A stretch of 56,214 bases of DNA from an uncultured Nocardioidaceae bacterium. GTDB taxonomy: Bacteria; Actinomycetota; Actinomycetes; Propionibacteriales; Nocardioidaceae. The notes below the pieces were generated by a model. That model ran no database searches. It had not been told where the DNA came from and was given only the letters and a program-made list of their open reading frames with translations. The translations under genes were made by a program, and so were the position numbers. Of the stretch, positions 8,201-16,565 are shown piece by piece; position 1 is the first letter of the stretch, and the number at the start of each line of letters is the position of its first letter. The stretch spans positions 1 to 56,214 of the forward strand of contig CADCUI010000091.1 of assembly GCA_902805845.1 (NCBI GenBank), in the 5' to 3' direction.

Positions 8201-8806
8201 TCAGTCGTCGAGCAGCGCGTATGCGGCGGCCAGGTGCGCCTGGGTGTGCGCCTTGACCTGCTGGTACGACGAGGTCCCGTTGGCGTCCATCGTGACGAAG
8301 AGCGGACCGAAGTTCCTGACCCGGAACTTCCACAGGCACTCGGGCATGAGGTCCTCCCAGAGGACCTCCTCGATCTCCTCGATCTGCAACGTCTCCCAGC
8401 TGGCTGCTCCACCGGTGATCGAGAGGTACACACCACCCAGCGTGGCGAAGTGCTGCAGCGAGTCCTGGCTGAGACCACCCTTGCCGATGATGGCCCGAGC
8501 GCCGAGGTCCTCCAGGCAGCCGCGCGTGAACCTGTCCATCCGCATGGAGGTGGTCGTCCCGACCGACACCGGGATGTAGCGCTCGCCCTCCATCCTCACG
8601 CTGGGTGCGGTGTGGATGAAGACCGCGCCCTCGAAGTCGGCGCCCTCGGGCCGCTGTCCCTTGTCGAAGAACCGGATGAGCGAGGCGTCCCGCACTCCCC
8701 AGACCGTCCCGTCGAGCCACACCTCGTCACCGGCCCGGAGGTCGCGGACGACGTCCTCGGTGAGCGGGGCCCGCAGCTGCAGGGTGCGCGCCGTCTCAGT
8801 AGCCAT
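8201..8806 (-). CDS. Class I fumarate hydratase, beta (C-terminal) subunit
   Basis: With the alpha subunit this would form a [4Fe-4S] hydro-lyase interconverting fumarate and (S)-malate. The 201-aa protein matches the separate beta chain of two-subunit class I fumarases. It shows an N-terminal LRAGDEVWLDGTV strand, IHTAPSVR, the GTTTSMRMD motif near residue 83, and the GKGG turn near 108. L-tartrate dehydratase beta is an alternative in the same family. It is the last gene of a six-gene minus-strand operon and overlaps the alpha gene by 11 nt. Confidence 0.85.
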   Translation of the reverse strand: MATETARTLQLRAPLTEDVVRDLRAGDEVWLDGTVWGVRDASLIRFFDKGQRPEGADFEGAVFIHTAPSVRMEGERYIPVSVGTTTSMRMDRFTRGCLEDLGARAIIGKGGLSQDSLQHFATLGGVYLSITGGAASWETLQIEEIEEVLWEDLMPECLWKFRVRNFGPLFVTMDANGTSSYQQVKAHTQAHLAAAYALLDD

Positions 8807-9698
8807 AGCTGACTGCGCCGTCGCTCGAGATGGTCGCGGCCGCCCTCTCGCCGCGCCAGCACTGGATGTTCACAGCGACGGGATTCATGGAGATGTGCGT
8901 CGCGGCGTACTCGACGTGGACGGCGAAGGAGGTGACGCTCCCGCCGAGGCCCTGCGGGCCGATGCCCGTCGCGTTGATGGCGGCGAGCAGCTTCTGCTCC
9001 ATCGCCGCGACCTCGGGCTCCGGGTGCGGCTCCCCGACCGGCCTCAGGATCGCCTTCTTCGCCAGACCGGCGCACAGGTCCGCGGTGCCACCGATGCCGA
9101 CACCGACGACGGTGGGCGGGCACGGACGGGGGCCGGCGTCGATCACGCTGTCGAGGACGAACCGCTTGACTCCGGAGATCCCCTCGGCGGGTGAGAGCAT
9201 CTTCAGGTAGGACATGTTCTCGGACCCCGAGCCCTTGGGGACGAGCAGGATCTCCAGCTCCTCGCTGCCGTCGACGAACTCGACGTGGACGTCGGGGATC
9301 CCCACGCCGGTGTTGTCCTGACGGTTCTCGCGGGTGATCGGGTGGACGACGCTCGACCTCAGGTCGTGCTCCTTCGTCGCGACCGCGATCCCACGGCGAA
9401 GCGCATCGATCAGCTTGGCGCCGTTGACCGGGAAGTCGGTGCCGAGCTTGACGAAGAACACGCAGATCCCGGTGTCCTGGCACACGATGATTCCGGTGCG
9501 GTCGGAGACGTCGATGGACTTCACCATCACGTCCAGCCGGGTCCTGGCCCCTCCGACCTCGACCTCAGCGACCCTGTTGACGGCCGACCTGACGTCTGGA
9601 GGCAGGTCGGTCAGCGCCTTCTTGTAGAGCCCGGCAGAGACCTGGACCAGATCGTCGTAGAGCGAGTCCGATCCCGTCTGGATGTAGCGGGGGAGCAT
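8796..9698 (-). CDS. Class I fumarate hydratase, alpha (N-terminal, [4Fe-4S]) subunit
   Basis: Cluster-bearing half of the two-subunit fumarase. From ATG 9698 (AGGAAGG ribosome site upstream) the product is 300 aa. Likely cluster ligands are C73 in the CQDTG motif, C193 in PCPPTVVGVGIGG and C280 in NIQCW, the usual three-cysteine arrangement. The HPITRENRQDNTG stretch near residue 119 is also typical. Most aerobic Actinobacteria rely on class II fumarase for the TCA cycle, so this oxygen-sensitive type in a catabolic operon suggests a dedicated role. Tartrate dehydratase alpha remains possible. Confidence 0.85.
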   Translation of the reverse strand: MLPRYIQTGSDSLYDDLVQVSAGLYKKALTDLPPDVRSAVNRVAEVEVGGARTRLDVMVKSIDVSDRTGIIVCQDTGICVFFVKLGTDFPVNGAKLIDALRRGIAVATKEHDLRSSVVHPITRENRQDNTGVGIPDVHVEFVDGSEELEILLVPKGSGSENMSYLKMLSPAEGISGVKRFVLDSVIDAGPRPCPPTVVGVGIGGTADLCAGLAKKAILRPVGEPHPEPEVAAMEQKLLAAINATGIGPQGLGGSVTSFAVHVEYAATHISMNPVAVNIQCWRGERAAATISSDGAVSYGY

Positions 9699-9709
9699 GG
9701 TGGACCTTC

Positions 9710-10108
9710 CTAGCTGGTGCCGATGATGCTGTAGGTCAGGGTGGCGACGCCGATGATGAAGAGCACGATGGTCCCGCCGGCGCCGATGGCGATCCAGCGC
9801 CCCGCCGAGCGGGCGTCCGGGCGATGGTCCCGGATCACGTTCGCCATGCCGGCCATGGCGTGGAGGAGCGCAGATCCGAGGAGGAGTGCGTCCCACACGA
9901 TCCACAGGCCGGACGACCAACGTCTGGTGACGAACGTCGAGCCGGTCTCGGCGACGTCGTTGACGATGTGGGTCAGCCCGTAGTGGCCCAGCGCGAGCAC
10001 CGCGAGCATGACGCCGGTGATCCTGATCGTGAGGTAGACACCGCGTTGTCCCACCCGGCTGAGGCGAGGCGTGGACGTGGCCGGCGTGGCCGACGTGCGC
10101 GTGCTCAT
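9710..10108 (-). CDS. Succinate dehydrogenase/fumarate reductase membrane anchor subunit (SdhD-like)
   Basis: A 132-aa protein with three transmembrane helices (about 35-60, 72-97, 105-130) and histidines suited to haem or quinone binding (LGHYGLTH, LLHAMAGM). Its position directly after the C-subunit gene, overlapping it by 4 nt (ATGA), identifies it as the second anchor. ATG 10108 was chosen because longer frames run into the neighbouring gene. Confidence 0.8.
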   Translation of the reverse strand: MSTRTSATPATSTPRLSRVGQRGVYLTIRITGVMLAVLALGHYGLTHIVNDVAETGSTFVTRRWSSGLWIVWDALLLGSALLHAMAGMANVIRDHRPDARSAGRWIAIGAGGTIVLFIIGVATLTYSIIGTS

Positions 10109-10611
10109 GCCGCCACCACCGGACGCAGGATCACGATGCTGCCGGCCAGCGTCGCGAGCAGGCTCACGACCACGACTACGTTCAGGATCTTCGTCGCGGC
10201 AGCAGAGCCGAGGTCCCAGGCGTCGATCGCGATGAGCCGAAGTCCGTTGAGGGCGTGGAAGAGCAGGGCGAACAACAACCCACATTCGAACAGCCGCATG
10301 ATGACCGTCCCGTACAGGTCGTGGACGTCGTCGTAGATCGACGCAGAGATCGCGAAGAGGGAGACGTCGATGATGTGGAGGGCAAGGAAGGCGAAGATCG
10401 CGATGCCGGTCACCCGGTGGGCGTAGAACGCCAGCCGGTTTGCCTCGGTCCGCTCACTGGGCAGCCGTCCCAGCCTCCACAGCAGGGTCCTCGACCAGAG
10501 GGCGCCACCGTCGACACGCCTCGCCTCGCGGACCACCATGACGACGCTGGCCACGATCGCGACGTTCACCGCGGTGAACGCGGACAGGAAGACGAGCTGG
10601 GCAGTCGTCAC
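10105..10611 (-). CDS. Succinate dehydrogenase cytochrome b556-type subunit (SdhC-like)
   Basis: The 168-aa protein has an N-terminal helix, then RLAFYAHRVTGIAIFAFLA, which matches the HRxTG signature of cytochrome b556 subunits. It continues with LHIID and FHALNGLRLI, a classical haem-ligand/quinone region. Four hydrophobic segments are visible. The GTG start at 10611 lies in a GTGA overlap with the flavoprotein stop. With SdhD it would anchor the complex and pass electrons between succinate/fumarate and the quinone pool. Confidence 0.85.
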   Translation of the reverse strand: MTTAQLVFLSAFTAVNVAIVASVVMVVREARRVDGGALWSRTLLWRLGRLPSERTEANRLAFYAHRVTGIAIFAFLALHIIDVSLFAISASIYDDVHDLYGTVIMRLFECGLLFALLFHALNGLRLIAIDAWDLGSAAATKILNVVVVVSLLATLAGSIVILRPVVAA

Positions 10612-12347
10612 GGCTGCTCCACCTCCGCCTCTTCGGGCGCCGGCCGGGCCGACCGCGAGAACTCCACCGGTCGCTCCGTGATGTCGATCGAGCCGTCGAC
10701 CGTCTGTGTGGCCACGAGGTACTTCAGCCACTCGGAGTCGTCTCGCTCAGGGAAGTCCGACCGCGCGTGGGCGCCGCGGGTCTCCGTGCGGAGTGCCGCG
10801 GTCCGGACGATGATCTTGGCCACCGAGAGCTGGTTCTGGAGGTCGAGCGCCTCGTTCCAAGCGGGGTTGAAGGCGGCCGGTCCCGGCACGGACACCAGCG
10901 CCAGCTGCTCCTCCAACGTGTCGATCTCTCTGATCGCCGCGGCGAGGCCCTCGGCGTTGCGCACCACGCCGCAGTGCTCCCACATCACGTTCTTGAGACG
11001 AGTGGTCAGCTCGAAGGGCAGGATGCCCTCGGGCCGGTCGAGCGGCGCGGCTGCGATCGCCATCGCCCGCTCGACGTCGGCGATGTCGATCTCCGGGTGC
11101 TCCCGGGTCCGCGCCACCACCGCGGCCGTGTCGCCGGCCCGACAGCCGAAGACGGTCGACTCGGCGACGCCGTTGCCCCCGAGACGGTTTGCGCCGTGGA
11201 CACCGCCGGCGTCCTCGCCGGCGACGAGCAGGCCCTCCACGGCCGTGCGGCAGTCGGGGTCGATGATCGCCCCTCCCATGTGGAAGTGCGCGGTGGGGGA
11301 GACCTCGACGGGGCCGGTGGCCAGGTCACTGCCGATCTGTCGGGTCCTGGCCACCATCCCCGGGAAGCGCTTCTCCACCTCGGCAGAGCCCAGGTGGGAG
11401 ATGTCGATCAGCACTCCACCCATGTCGGTGCCGCGTCCTGCCATGATCTCCATGTAGCTCGAGCGGGACACGACGTCCCTAGTCGAGCGCTCCATCCGCA
11501 CCGGGTCGTATTTGGTCATGTAGCGCTCACCGTGCGCGTTGAGAAGGTGAGCGCCGGCGCCACGGAGCCCCTCCTCCAGCACCGCCCCTGTCATCCGGGC
11601 CTTGCCCACCAGCAGGCCGGTGGGGTGGAACTGCATCATCTCCATGTCGCGGACCGCGAGCCCGGCACGCACACACATCGCGACACCGTCGCCCGTCTTC
11701 TCCCGCGAGGGGGCGGCGATCTTGTACATGGTCGCCGCCCCTCCGGTGGCGATGACCACCACCCGGGCCCGCACCACCACGAACTTGCCGTTCTTGATGT
11801 TCAGGCAGGTGAGACCGGCGACCGAACCGTCGGCTGCCCGGATCAGGTCCAGCCCACGCACGTCCTCCAGCTCGCGAGGACGGACGCGGAACATCTGGTC
11901 CCGCAGCCGGGCCATGATCTCGATGCCGGTGAGGTCGCCGCGGTGCACGGTGCGGTCGAACGACTGTCCTGCAAAGGCCTTCTGCTTGATGGTGCCGTCG
12001 TCCGCCCGGTCGAAGAAGCAGCCGACCTTGGTCTCGAGCTCGTGGATCACCTTGGGCGCGTCGTTCACGAGCGTCCAGGCGAGGTCCTGGTTGTTGAGGT
12101 ATTTGCCGCCGTCCAGCGTGTCGTCGAAGTGGTTCGCGATCGAGTCCATCGGGCTGAGCACGGCGTTGTAGCCGCCCTGCACCATCCGCGTGCAGCCCGA
12201 CCGACCGACCGCGCCCTTGCTGATCACGGTGATGTCGAGGTCGGGATCGGCGGCGTGCGCGTGGAGCACGGCCATCAGGCCGGCACCCCCACTGCCGACG
12301 ATCGCGACGTCGGTGAACACCTCGTCGTACGCCGCTGTCGTGGTCAT
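10608..12347 (-). CDS. Succinate dehydrogenase/fumarate reductase flavoprotein subunit
   Basis: Catalytic subunit oxidising succinate (or reducing fumarate). The 579-aa product has the FAD-binding VGSGGAG at 17-23, the substrate motifs HPTG at 241-244, EEGLRGAG near 258, PTAHFHMGG at 351-359, and RLGGNG near 388. Oddly, the histidine that carries covalent FAD in the E. coli enzymes (RSHT…QGG) is not present: the local sequence is GRSGCTRMVQGG, with C52 five residues before Q57. FAD may therefore be non-covalent, as in some fumarate reductases and NadB. ATG 12347 overlaps the stop of the iron-sulfur gene (ATGA). Confidence 0.9.
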   Translation of the reverse strand: MTTTAAYDEVFTDVAIVGSGGAGLMAVLHAHAADPDLDITVISKGAVGRSGCTRMVQGGYNAVLSPMDSIANHFDDTLDGGKYLNNQDLAWTLVNDAPKVIHELETKVGCFFDRADDGTIKQKAFAGQSFDRTVHRGDLTGIEIMARLRDQMFRVRPRELEDVRGLDLIRAADGSVAGLTCLNIKNGKFVVVRARVVVIATGGAATMYKIAAPSREKTGDGVAMCVRAGLAVRDMEMMQFHPTGLLVGKARMTGAVLEEGLRGAGAHLLNAHGERYMTKYDPVRMERSTRDVVSRSSYMEIMAGRGTDMGGVLIDISHLGSAEVEKRFPGMVARTRQIGSDLATGPVEVSPTAHFHMGGAIIDPDCRTAVEGLLVAGEDAGGVHGANRLGGNGVAESTVFGCRAGDTAAVVARTREHPEIDIADVERAMAIAAAPLDRPEGILPFELTTRLKNVMWEHCGVVRNAEGLAAAIREIDTLEEQLALVSVPGPAAFNPAWNEALDLQNQLSVAKIIVRTAALRTETRGAHARSDFPERDDSEWLKYLVATQTVDGSIDITERPVEFSRSARPAPEEAEVEQP

Positions 12348-13054
12348 CGGTCCTCCACCCTCCCGGTGCGGACGCGCCGAATGGCGCGAGCCGGATCCAG
12401 CCCCTTGGGGCACACTCCCGTGCAGCCATAGATGAGGTGGCAGCGATCCGCCCCGTCCTGCCCCGACACGACGTCGAGCCGGGTGCGGCCGGCGGCGTCG
12501 CGGGAGTCGTTGATCAGCACCATGGCCCGCGTGAGGGCAGCCGGTCCGAGGAACGTCTTGTGCTGACCGGAGACGCCGCAGCTGGAGTAGCAGGCGCCGC
12601 ACTGGATGCAGTCGAGCGACGGGTCGATGGCCTCCCGCTCCTCGGAGTCGGGACGTACGACGGCGGGCTCGTCGAGCGACTCCTTCGGGTCGAGGTACGG
12701 GGTGATGCGTGACCACTGCTCCCAGAACGGCGCCATGTCGACGACCAGGTCGCGCACCACCGGGTAGCCGGCCATCGGCGCGATCTCGATCTCGCGGGCG
12801 TGGTCCTGGACCAGGGCCTGGCAGGCGAGGACGGAGCGGCCGTCGACCCGCAGGGTGCAGGTGCCGCACATGGCGACGCGGCACGAGAACCTGAAGCCGA
12901 TGGAGGGGTCGTGCTCACGCTGGACGGCGAGGAGCACGTCGAGGACCGTCATGGCAGGAAAGCGCTCGACCTCGAACCGCTCCTGCGACTCCTCCGCGCT
13001 GCGCTTGATCCGCACCTGCAGCCGCCCTGTCGGTGCACCGGCTTCCTTCGGCAT
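12344..13054 (-). CDS. Succinate dehydrogenase/fumarate reductase iron-sulfur subunit
   Basis: The 236-aa electron-transfer subunit has a plant-ferredoxin-type [2Fe-2S] site (C58, C63, C66, C78). It also has a C-terminal part with CIQCGACYSSC (C149, C152, C155, C159) and CHLIYGCTGVCPKGLDP (C205, C211, C215), the ligands of the [4Fe-4S] and [3Fe-4S] clusters. It is the first gene of the minus-strand operon B-A-C-D-fumA-fumB. GTAGGAG precedes ATG 13054. The regulator dyad lies 12 bp upstream, so the complex is controlled with the sulfonate genes and is probably not the housekeeping complex II. Confidence 0.9.
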   Translation of the reverse strand: MPKEAGAPTGRLQVRIKRSAEESQERFEVERFPAMTVLDVLLAVQREHDPSIGFRFSCRVAMCGTCTLRVDGRSVLACQALVQDHAREIEIAPMAGYPVVRDLVVDMAPFWEQWSRITPYLDPKESLDEPAVVRPDSEEREAIDPSLDCIQCGACYSSCGVSGQHKTFLGPAALTRAMVLINDSRDAAGRTRLDVVSGQDGADRCHLIYGCTGVCPKGLDPARAIRRVRTGRVEDR

Positions 13055-13065
13055 GTGGCTCCTAC

Positions 13066-13127
13066 GGTAAGAGGTCTGACCAACGTCTGCCGATGCCTGT
13101 TTACCCTGCGCAACGGTGACCCGTCAA
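13066..13127 (-). promoter_or_regulatory. Promoter and regulator operator for the sdh-fum operon
   Basis: On the minus strand: TTGACG (13127-13122), 18-nt spacer, TAAACA (13103-13098), then GGTCAGACCTCTTACC at 13081-13066, just before the ribosome site of the first gene. The 16-mer matches the island-wide dyad. Confidence 0.65.
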
Positions 13128-13144
13128 GAATGCCTCGGGGCTGG

Positions 13145-13198
13145 TTGACAGTGGCGAAACGCCGAGGCTAAAGTCTGGATGAGGTCAGACCACTGACC
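13145..13198 (+). promoter_or_regulatory. Promoter and regulator operator for suyAB
   Basis: TTGACA (13145-13150), 18-nt spacer, TAAAGT (13169-13174): the best sigma70-type promoter in the window. The dyad GGTCAGACCACTGACC, a perfect 6-4-6 inverted repeat, lies at 13183-13198 over the expected start of transcription. AGGAAGG follows as ribosome site for suyA. Confidence 0.72.
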
Positions 13199-13215
13199 AG
13201 GAAGGCAGGTTCGAC

Positions 13216-13518
13216 ATGGCCGAGCAAGGCCCTTCTTTCCTCGCGCACAAGTCCGGGGACGCGGTCGCGGTCGCGGTCCGGGACATCAAGCCAGGAAACG
13301 CCGTCGTCGGATATCTCGACGAGACGCCCAGTGTCGACGTGGAGGTGCGCGCAGACGTTCCCCTCGGGCACAAGGTGGCCCTGACCGACACCGCGTCCGG
13401 GGCCGACGTCATCGAGTACGGCGTGCGCACAGCAATCGCAACAGCGGACATCGTCAAGGGTGACTACGTCCACACCCACAACGTGAGGAGCGCACGGTGG
13501 CAGAACAGCGTCGCCTGA
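13216..13518 (+). CDS. suyA: (R)-sulfolactate sulfo-lyase small subunit (SAF domain, UxaA-family N-terminal part)
   Basis: SuyA is the small subunit of the iron-dependent lyase that splits (2R)-3-sulfolactate into pyruvate and sulfite. The 100-aa protein is a single SAF domain: GDAVAVAVRDIKPG, then GHKVAL at 51-56, VIEYG at 65-69, and VHTHN at 85-89 (the metal/substrate-binding histidines). Such free-standing small subunits are typical of SuyAB, whereas altronate and galactarate dehydratases usually carry this domain fused. The assignment is strengthened by SlcC-, ComC-, TauE- and Soe-like neighbours. An altronate dehydratase-type subunit is the main alternative. Confidence 0.78.
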   Translation: MAEQGPSFLAHKSGDAVAVAVRDIKPGNAVVGYLDETPSVDVEVRADVPLGHKVALTDTASGADVIEYGVRTAIATADIVKGDYVHTHNVRSARWQNSVA

Positions 13519-14657
13519 CCGGCTTCCGGCGTCAGAACGGCGCCGTAGGCACGAGGAACCATGTCGCCATCCTGCCGGTTGACGACCTCTCCAACGCGGC
13601 GGCCGAAGGCATCGCCTCGCTGGTCCCCGGCACGTTGGCGCTGCCGCACGCGTTCGGTCGGCTCCAGTTCGGAGAGGACCTGGAGCTCACCTTCCGAACC
13701 CTCATCGGCATCGGCTCGAACCCCAACGTCGCCGCGGTCGTCGTCATCGGCATCGAGCCGAACTGGACGAACAGGATCGTCGAGGGGATCGCGAAGACCG
13801 GCAAGCCGGTGGAGGGCATCTCGATCGAGGGGCGCGGTGACCTGAAGGTCGTCGAGCAGGCTGCTCGCATCGCGCAGGGCTACCTGCAGGAGGCCAGCGA
13901 GCTCCAGCGTGAGCCCGTGGACCGCTCGGAGATCATGCTGACGACCAAGGACGGCGAGTCGGACACGACCACCGGCCTGGGTTCCTGCCGCATCACGGCC
14001 TACCTCAGCGACAAGTGGGTCGAGGCCGGCGGCACGATGATCTTCGGCGAGACCAGCGAGCTGACCGGCGGTGAGCACCTCATCGCCGAGCGCTGCGTCG
14101 ACGACACGGTGCGCAGCCGGTTCCAGGAGTTCTACGACGGCTACATCGAGATGATCGAAGCCACCGGGGCCAACCTGCTCGGTTCGCAGCCGACCCAGGG
14201 GAACATCGCCGGCGGTCTCTCGACGATCGAGGAGAAGGCGATGGGCAACATCGTCAAGACCGGGACGGCACCGATCGTGGGCGCGCTCGCGCCCGCCGAG
14301 GCGCCGACGCGAGCGGGGCTGCACTTCATGGACACCTCCTCGGCCGCGGCTGAGTGCGTCACGCTGATGGCTGCGGCCGGCGGCGTGGTCAACCTCTTCC
14401 CGACCGGGCAGGGCAACGTGATCGGGAACCCGGTCCAGCCGGTCGTGAAGATCACGGCCAACCCCAAGACGGCCGCGTCCATGGCCGACCACATGGACGT
14501 GGACTGCTCGGACATGCTGACGCGTGGCCGGTCCGTCGAGGAAGCCGGTGACGAGCTCATCGACATCGTCGAGCGGACGATCAACGGGCGGCTGACCGCG
14601 GCCGAGTCGCTCGGGCACCGCGAGTTCACGATCACCAAGCTGTACCGAAGCGCATAA
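13497..14657 (+). CDS. suyB: (R)-sulfolactate sulfo-lyase large subunit (UxaA family)
   Basis: Catalytic partner of SuyA, 386 aa. It has the UxaA/GarD-type layout: GxxRxNGxVGxRNH at the start, VVVIGIEPNW near 81-90, GESDTTTG at 153-160, SELTGGEHL at 188-195, FMDTSSAAAE near 278, FPTGQGNVIGNP at 301-312, and HMDVDCSD with C337 as a candidate iron ligand. To my recollection these motifs fit SuyB better than altronate dehydratase. GTG 13497 overlaps the end of suyA by 22 nt, implying a fixed subunit ratio. The products, pyruvate and sulfite, explain the sulfite-handling genes nearby. Confidence 0.8.
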   Translation: MAEQRRLTGFRRQNGAVGTRNHVAILPVDDLSNAAAEGIASLVPGTLALPHAFGRLQFGEDLELTFRTLIGIGSNPNVAAVVVIGIEPNWTNRIVEGIAKTGKPVEGISIEGRGDLKVVEQAARIAQGYLQEASELQREPVDRSEIMLTTKDGESDTTTGLGSCRITAYLSDKWVEAGGTMIFGETSELTGGEHLIAERCVDDTVRSRFQEFYDGYIEMIEATGANLLGSQPTQGNIAGGLSTIEEKAMGNIVKTGTAPIVGALAPAEAPTRAGLHFMDTSSAAAECVTLMAAAGGVVNLFPTGQGNVIGNPVQPVVKITANPKTAASMADHMDVDCSDMLTRGRSVEEAGDELIDIVERTINGRLTAAESLGHREFTITKLYRSA

Positions 14658-14959
14658 TTCGCCGCCCTGTGGCTGGGTGTCTCCTCCTTCGCGAGGCCGG
14701 CACCCGGCCCGGGGCGTCCTTCTGAGGGCGGGGACGTGACGTGGACCTGATGACCGTGGACCTGGTGCGGCTGACGGCGTACTGCGGGCCGGCGGCCCCC
14801 GCCGCGGAGCGGGGAACCGACGCCCGCGCCTCGAGCGCCGACGCGAAGCCCTCAGGGCGCCTCCAGGAGGCCTTGCGGCGCGCCGGCCGGACCCGAGGTT
14901 CTGCGCTCCACCCTCGGCGTCCTCGGGCGCGGTCAGCGGCGTCCTGACAAGGGATCTGC
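14658..14959 (+). other. 302-bp intergenic stretch between suyB and the TauE-like gene
   Basis: No convincing gene. A 68-codon frame at 14741-14947 has an Arg/Ala/Pro-rich, low-complexity translation with no recognisable fold and looks like chance in GC-rich DNA. No copy of the regulator dyad and no clear -35/-10 pair is visible. The TauE gene could be read through from suyAB or have a weak promoter here. A decayed gene cannot be excluded. Confidence 0.5.
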
Positions 14960-15718
14960 GTGGCTGATCCCACTCTGCTCGTTCTCGGCGCGCTGGTAGT
15001 CCTCTCGGCCACGTTCCTCGCTGGGGTCGTCGGGTTCGCCTACGGTCTCGTGGCGCTGCCCCTGCTGCTCCTCGTCGGAGTGCCTCTCGTCGACGTCGTC
15101 GTCATCAACCTGGTCATCGGCCTGGCGAGCCGGCTGAGTGTGGTCGCCCGCAGGCATGCGGATGTGACGTGGGCACGGGCTCGGCTGCTCCTGCTGGGCT
15201 GTGTGCCCGGCGTGCTGCTCGGTGTGCTCACGCGGGACCGTCTCGACACCGAGGTGATCCAGCTCGCTGCCGGAGTCGTGACCCTGGTGGCCGTGTCGTT
15301 GATCGCCCGAGGCGGTATCAAGAGCCAGCCACGCAGCTCGACGCCTCCCGTGGTCGTGGTGGCCGGGGGGCTGGGAGGCTTCCTCGGCGCGACCACCAGC
15401 CTCAACGGCGTGCCGCCTGCCCTGCTCCTGACCGGTGACCGGGCGAGTGCGCGCAGCATGGTGGCGGACCTGGCTGTCTACTTCGTCATCGGCAACATCG
15501 TGACGCTGCTGATCCTCTCCCAGTCGGGCCAGGCGCCCTCGAGCTGGGTGTGGTCCGCCCTGGTGCTGTGGGTTCCCGTGGGGCTGGCGGGCAACCTTCT
15601 CGGCGTCGCGCTCGGCCCGAAGATGCCCTACGCCCTGTTCCGGCGGCTCACCATCGCGGTGATCGTGGCCAGCGGGGTCGCCTCCTCGGCACAGGCCGTC
15701 CGCGCCATGCTCGGCTGA
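14960..15718 (+). CDS. TauE/SafE-family membrane transporter, probable sulfite exporter
   Basis: A 252-aa polytopic protein with about eight transmembrane helices in two repeats. The first repeat has ATFLAGVVGFAYGLVALPLLLL, the second GGLGGFLGATTSLNGVPPALLL, the paired glycine-rich half-motifs of the TauE/SafE (COG0730) family. Members next to sulfonate-degradation genes are thought to export sulfite or sulfoacetate. Following suyAB directly, it would relieve sulfite toxicity. GTG 14960 has AAGGGA upstream. The 3' end is convergent with the regulator gene and lies in a 14-bp duplication. Confidence 0.85.
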   Translation: MADPTLLVLGALVVLSATFLAGVVGFAYGLVALPLLLLVGVPLVDVVVINLVIGLASRLSVVARRHADVTWARARLLLLGCVPGVLLGVLTRDRLDTEVIQLAAGVVTLVAVSLIARGGIKSQPRSSTPPVVVVAGGLGGFLGATTSLNGVPPALLLTGDRASARSMVADLAVYFVIGNIVTLLILSQSGQAPSSWVWSALVLWVPVGLAGNLLGVALGPKMPYALFRRLTIAVIVASGVASSAQAVRAMLG

Positions 15719-15741
15719 TCAGTCCGGGCTGATCAGTCCGG
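15714..15741. repeat. 14-bp tandem duplication across two convergent stop codons
   Basis: GCTGATCAGTCCGG occurs twice (15714-15727, 15728-15741). It carries a TGA for the plus-strand transporter gene and a TCA (minus-strand stop) for the regulator gene, each duplicated 14 bp away in another frame. Confidence 0.85.
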
Positions 15742-16509
15742 GCTGGCTGCTTCCCCCGGGGCGATCGTCTCGGCGGCGACCACCTGGATCCGTCGGTTCG
15801 CGGCCTCCCGCGCACTCTTGACGTGGTTGCGTGCTGCTTCCGCCGCTGCTGCGGAGTCGCCCTCGAACAGGGCGTCCAGGATCAGCTGGTGCTCCTGCCG
15901 CGACTGTTCCGCACGGCCCTCGATCGCCAGCGTGGTCTGCATGCCGGTCCTCATCAGCTCGTTCAGCACCCCTTGGGTCTGCTCGAGCAGCCTGTTGCCG
16001 GCAGCCTGCACGATGCGGAGGTGGAACGTCGCATCGAGCTGCTGGAGCAGGTCGTAGTCCCGCGGCTCCTGGGCGAGGGCCTCGCCGAGGGCATGGAAAG
16101 CTGCCTCCACCCCCGCCAGGGCGGCGTCGTCCTTGTTCTGTGCCGCCCACAGGGCTGCCGGCACCTCGAGCACCTCGCGCATCGCGAAGAGCTCCGCGAG
16201 GTTGTGGTCCAGCTTCGCCAGCGACTCCCTCAGGCTTTTCTGCGCGGAGGGTTCCTCGACGAACACCCCCTGGCCGTGCTTGACGACCAGGCGACCTTCG
16301 GCCTGCAGCGAGCGGACCGCCTCACGCAGCGAGGGTCGGCTGACGCGCAGCGTGGCGGCGAGCTCCCGCTCGGACGGGAGCCGGTCGCCGGGGGCAAGCC
16401 GGTGGGAGGACATGTAGCGCAGGATCTCCACACGGATGCGCGAGTTGAGCGTCCCGCCGCCGACCGGCTGCCAGTCCTCGGGAGCCAGCGGTGCTATGTC
16501 AGAAGCCAT
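15733..16509 (-). CDS. FadR-subfamily GntR transcriptional regulator, likely local regulator of the sulfonate island
   Basis: The 258-aa protein has an N-terminal winged helix-turn-helix (about 22-86: RIRVEILRYMSSHRL, PGDRLPSERELA, VSRPSLREAVRSL) and a C-terminal all-helical FCD ligand domain (about 101-240). D159, H163, H207 and H229 fit the metal-binding FCD type that senses small carboxylates. It is the only regulator in the island, and a dyad of the shared type lies 57 bp upstream. It probably represses the pathway until an intermediate binds; which one is unknown. ATG 16509 was chosen because the longer frame has no homologous look. Confidence 0.88.
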   Translation of the reverse strand: MASDIAPLAPEDWQPVGGGTLNSRIRVEILRYMSSHRLAPGDRLPSERELAATLRVSRPSLREAVRSLQAEGRLVVKHGQGVFVEEPSAQKSLRESLAKLDHNLAELFAMREVLEVPAALWAAQNKDDAALAGVEAAFHALGEALAQEPRDYDLLQQLDATFHLRIVQAAGNRLLEQTQGVLNELMRTGMQTTLAIEGRAEQSRQEHQLILDALFEGDSAAAAEAARNHVKSAREAANRRIQVVAAETIAPGEAASPD

Positions 16510-16565
16510 CTGAAACCCCCACGCAATCCTTTCTGCGTCTTTCGAATCGCCCTCAGGATATCGGA

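Noticed and set aside
14741-14947. 68-codon open frame between suyB and the TauE-like gene.
   Set aside because: Low-complexity Arg/Ala/Pro translation, no ribosome site and no recognisable fold; typical of chance frames in GC-rich DNA.
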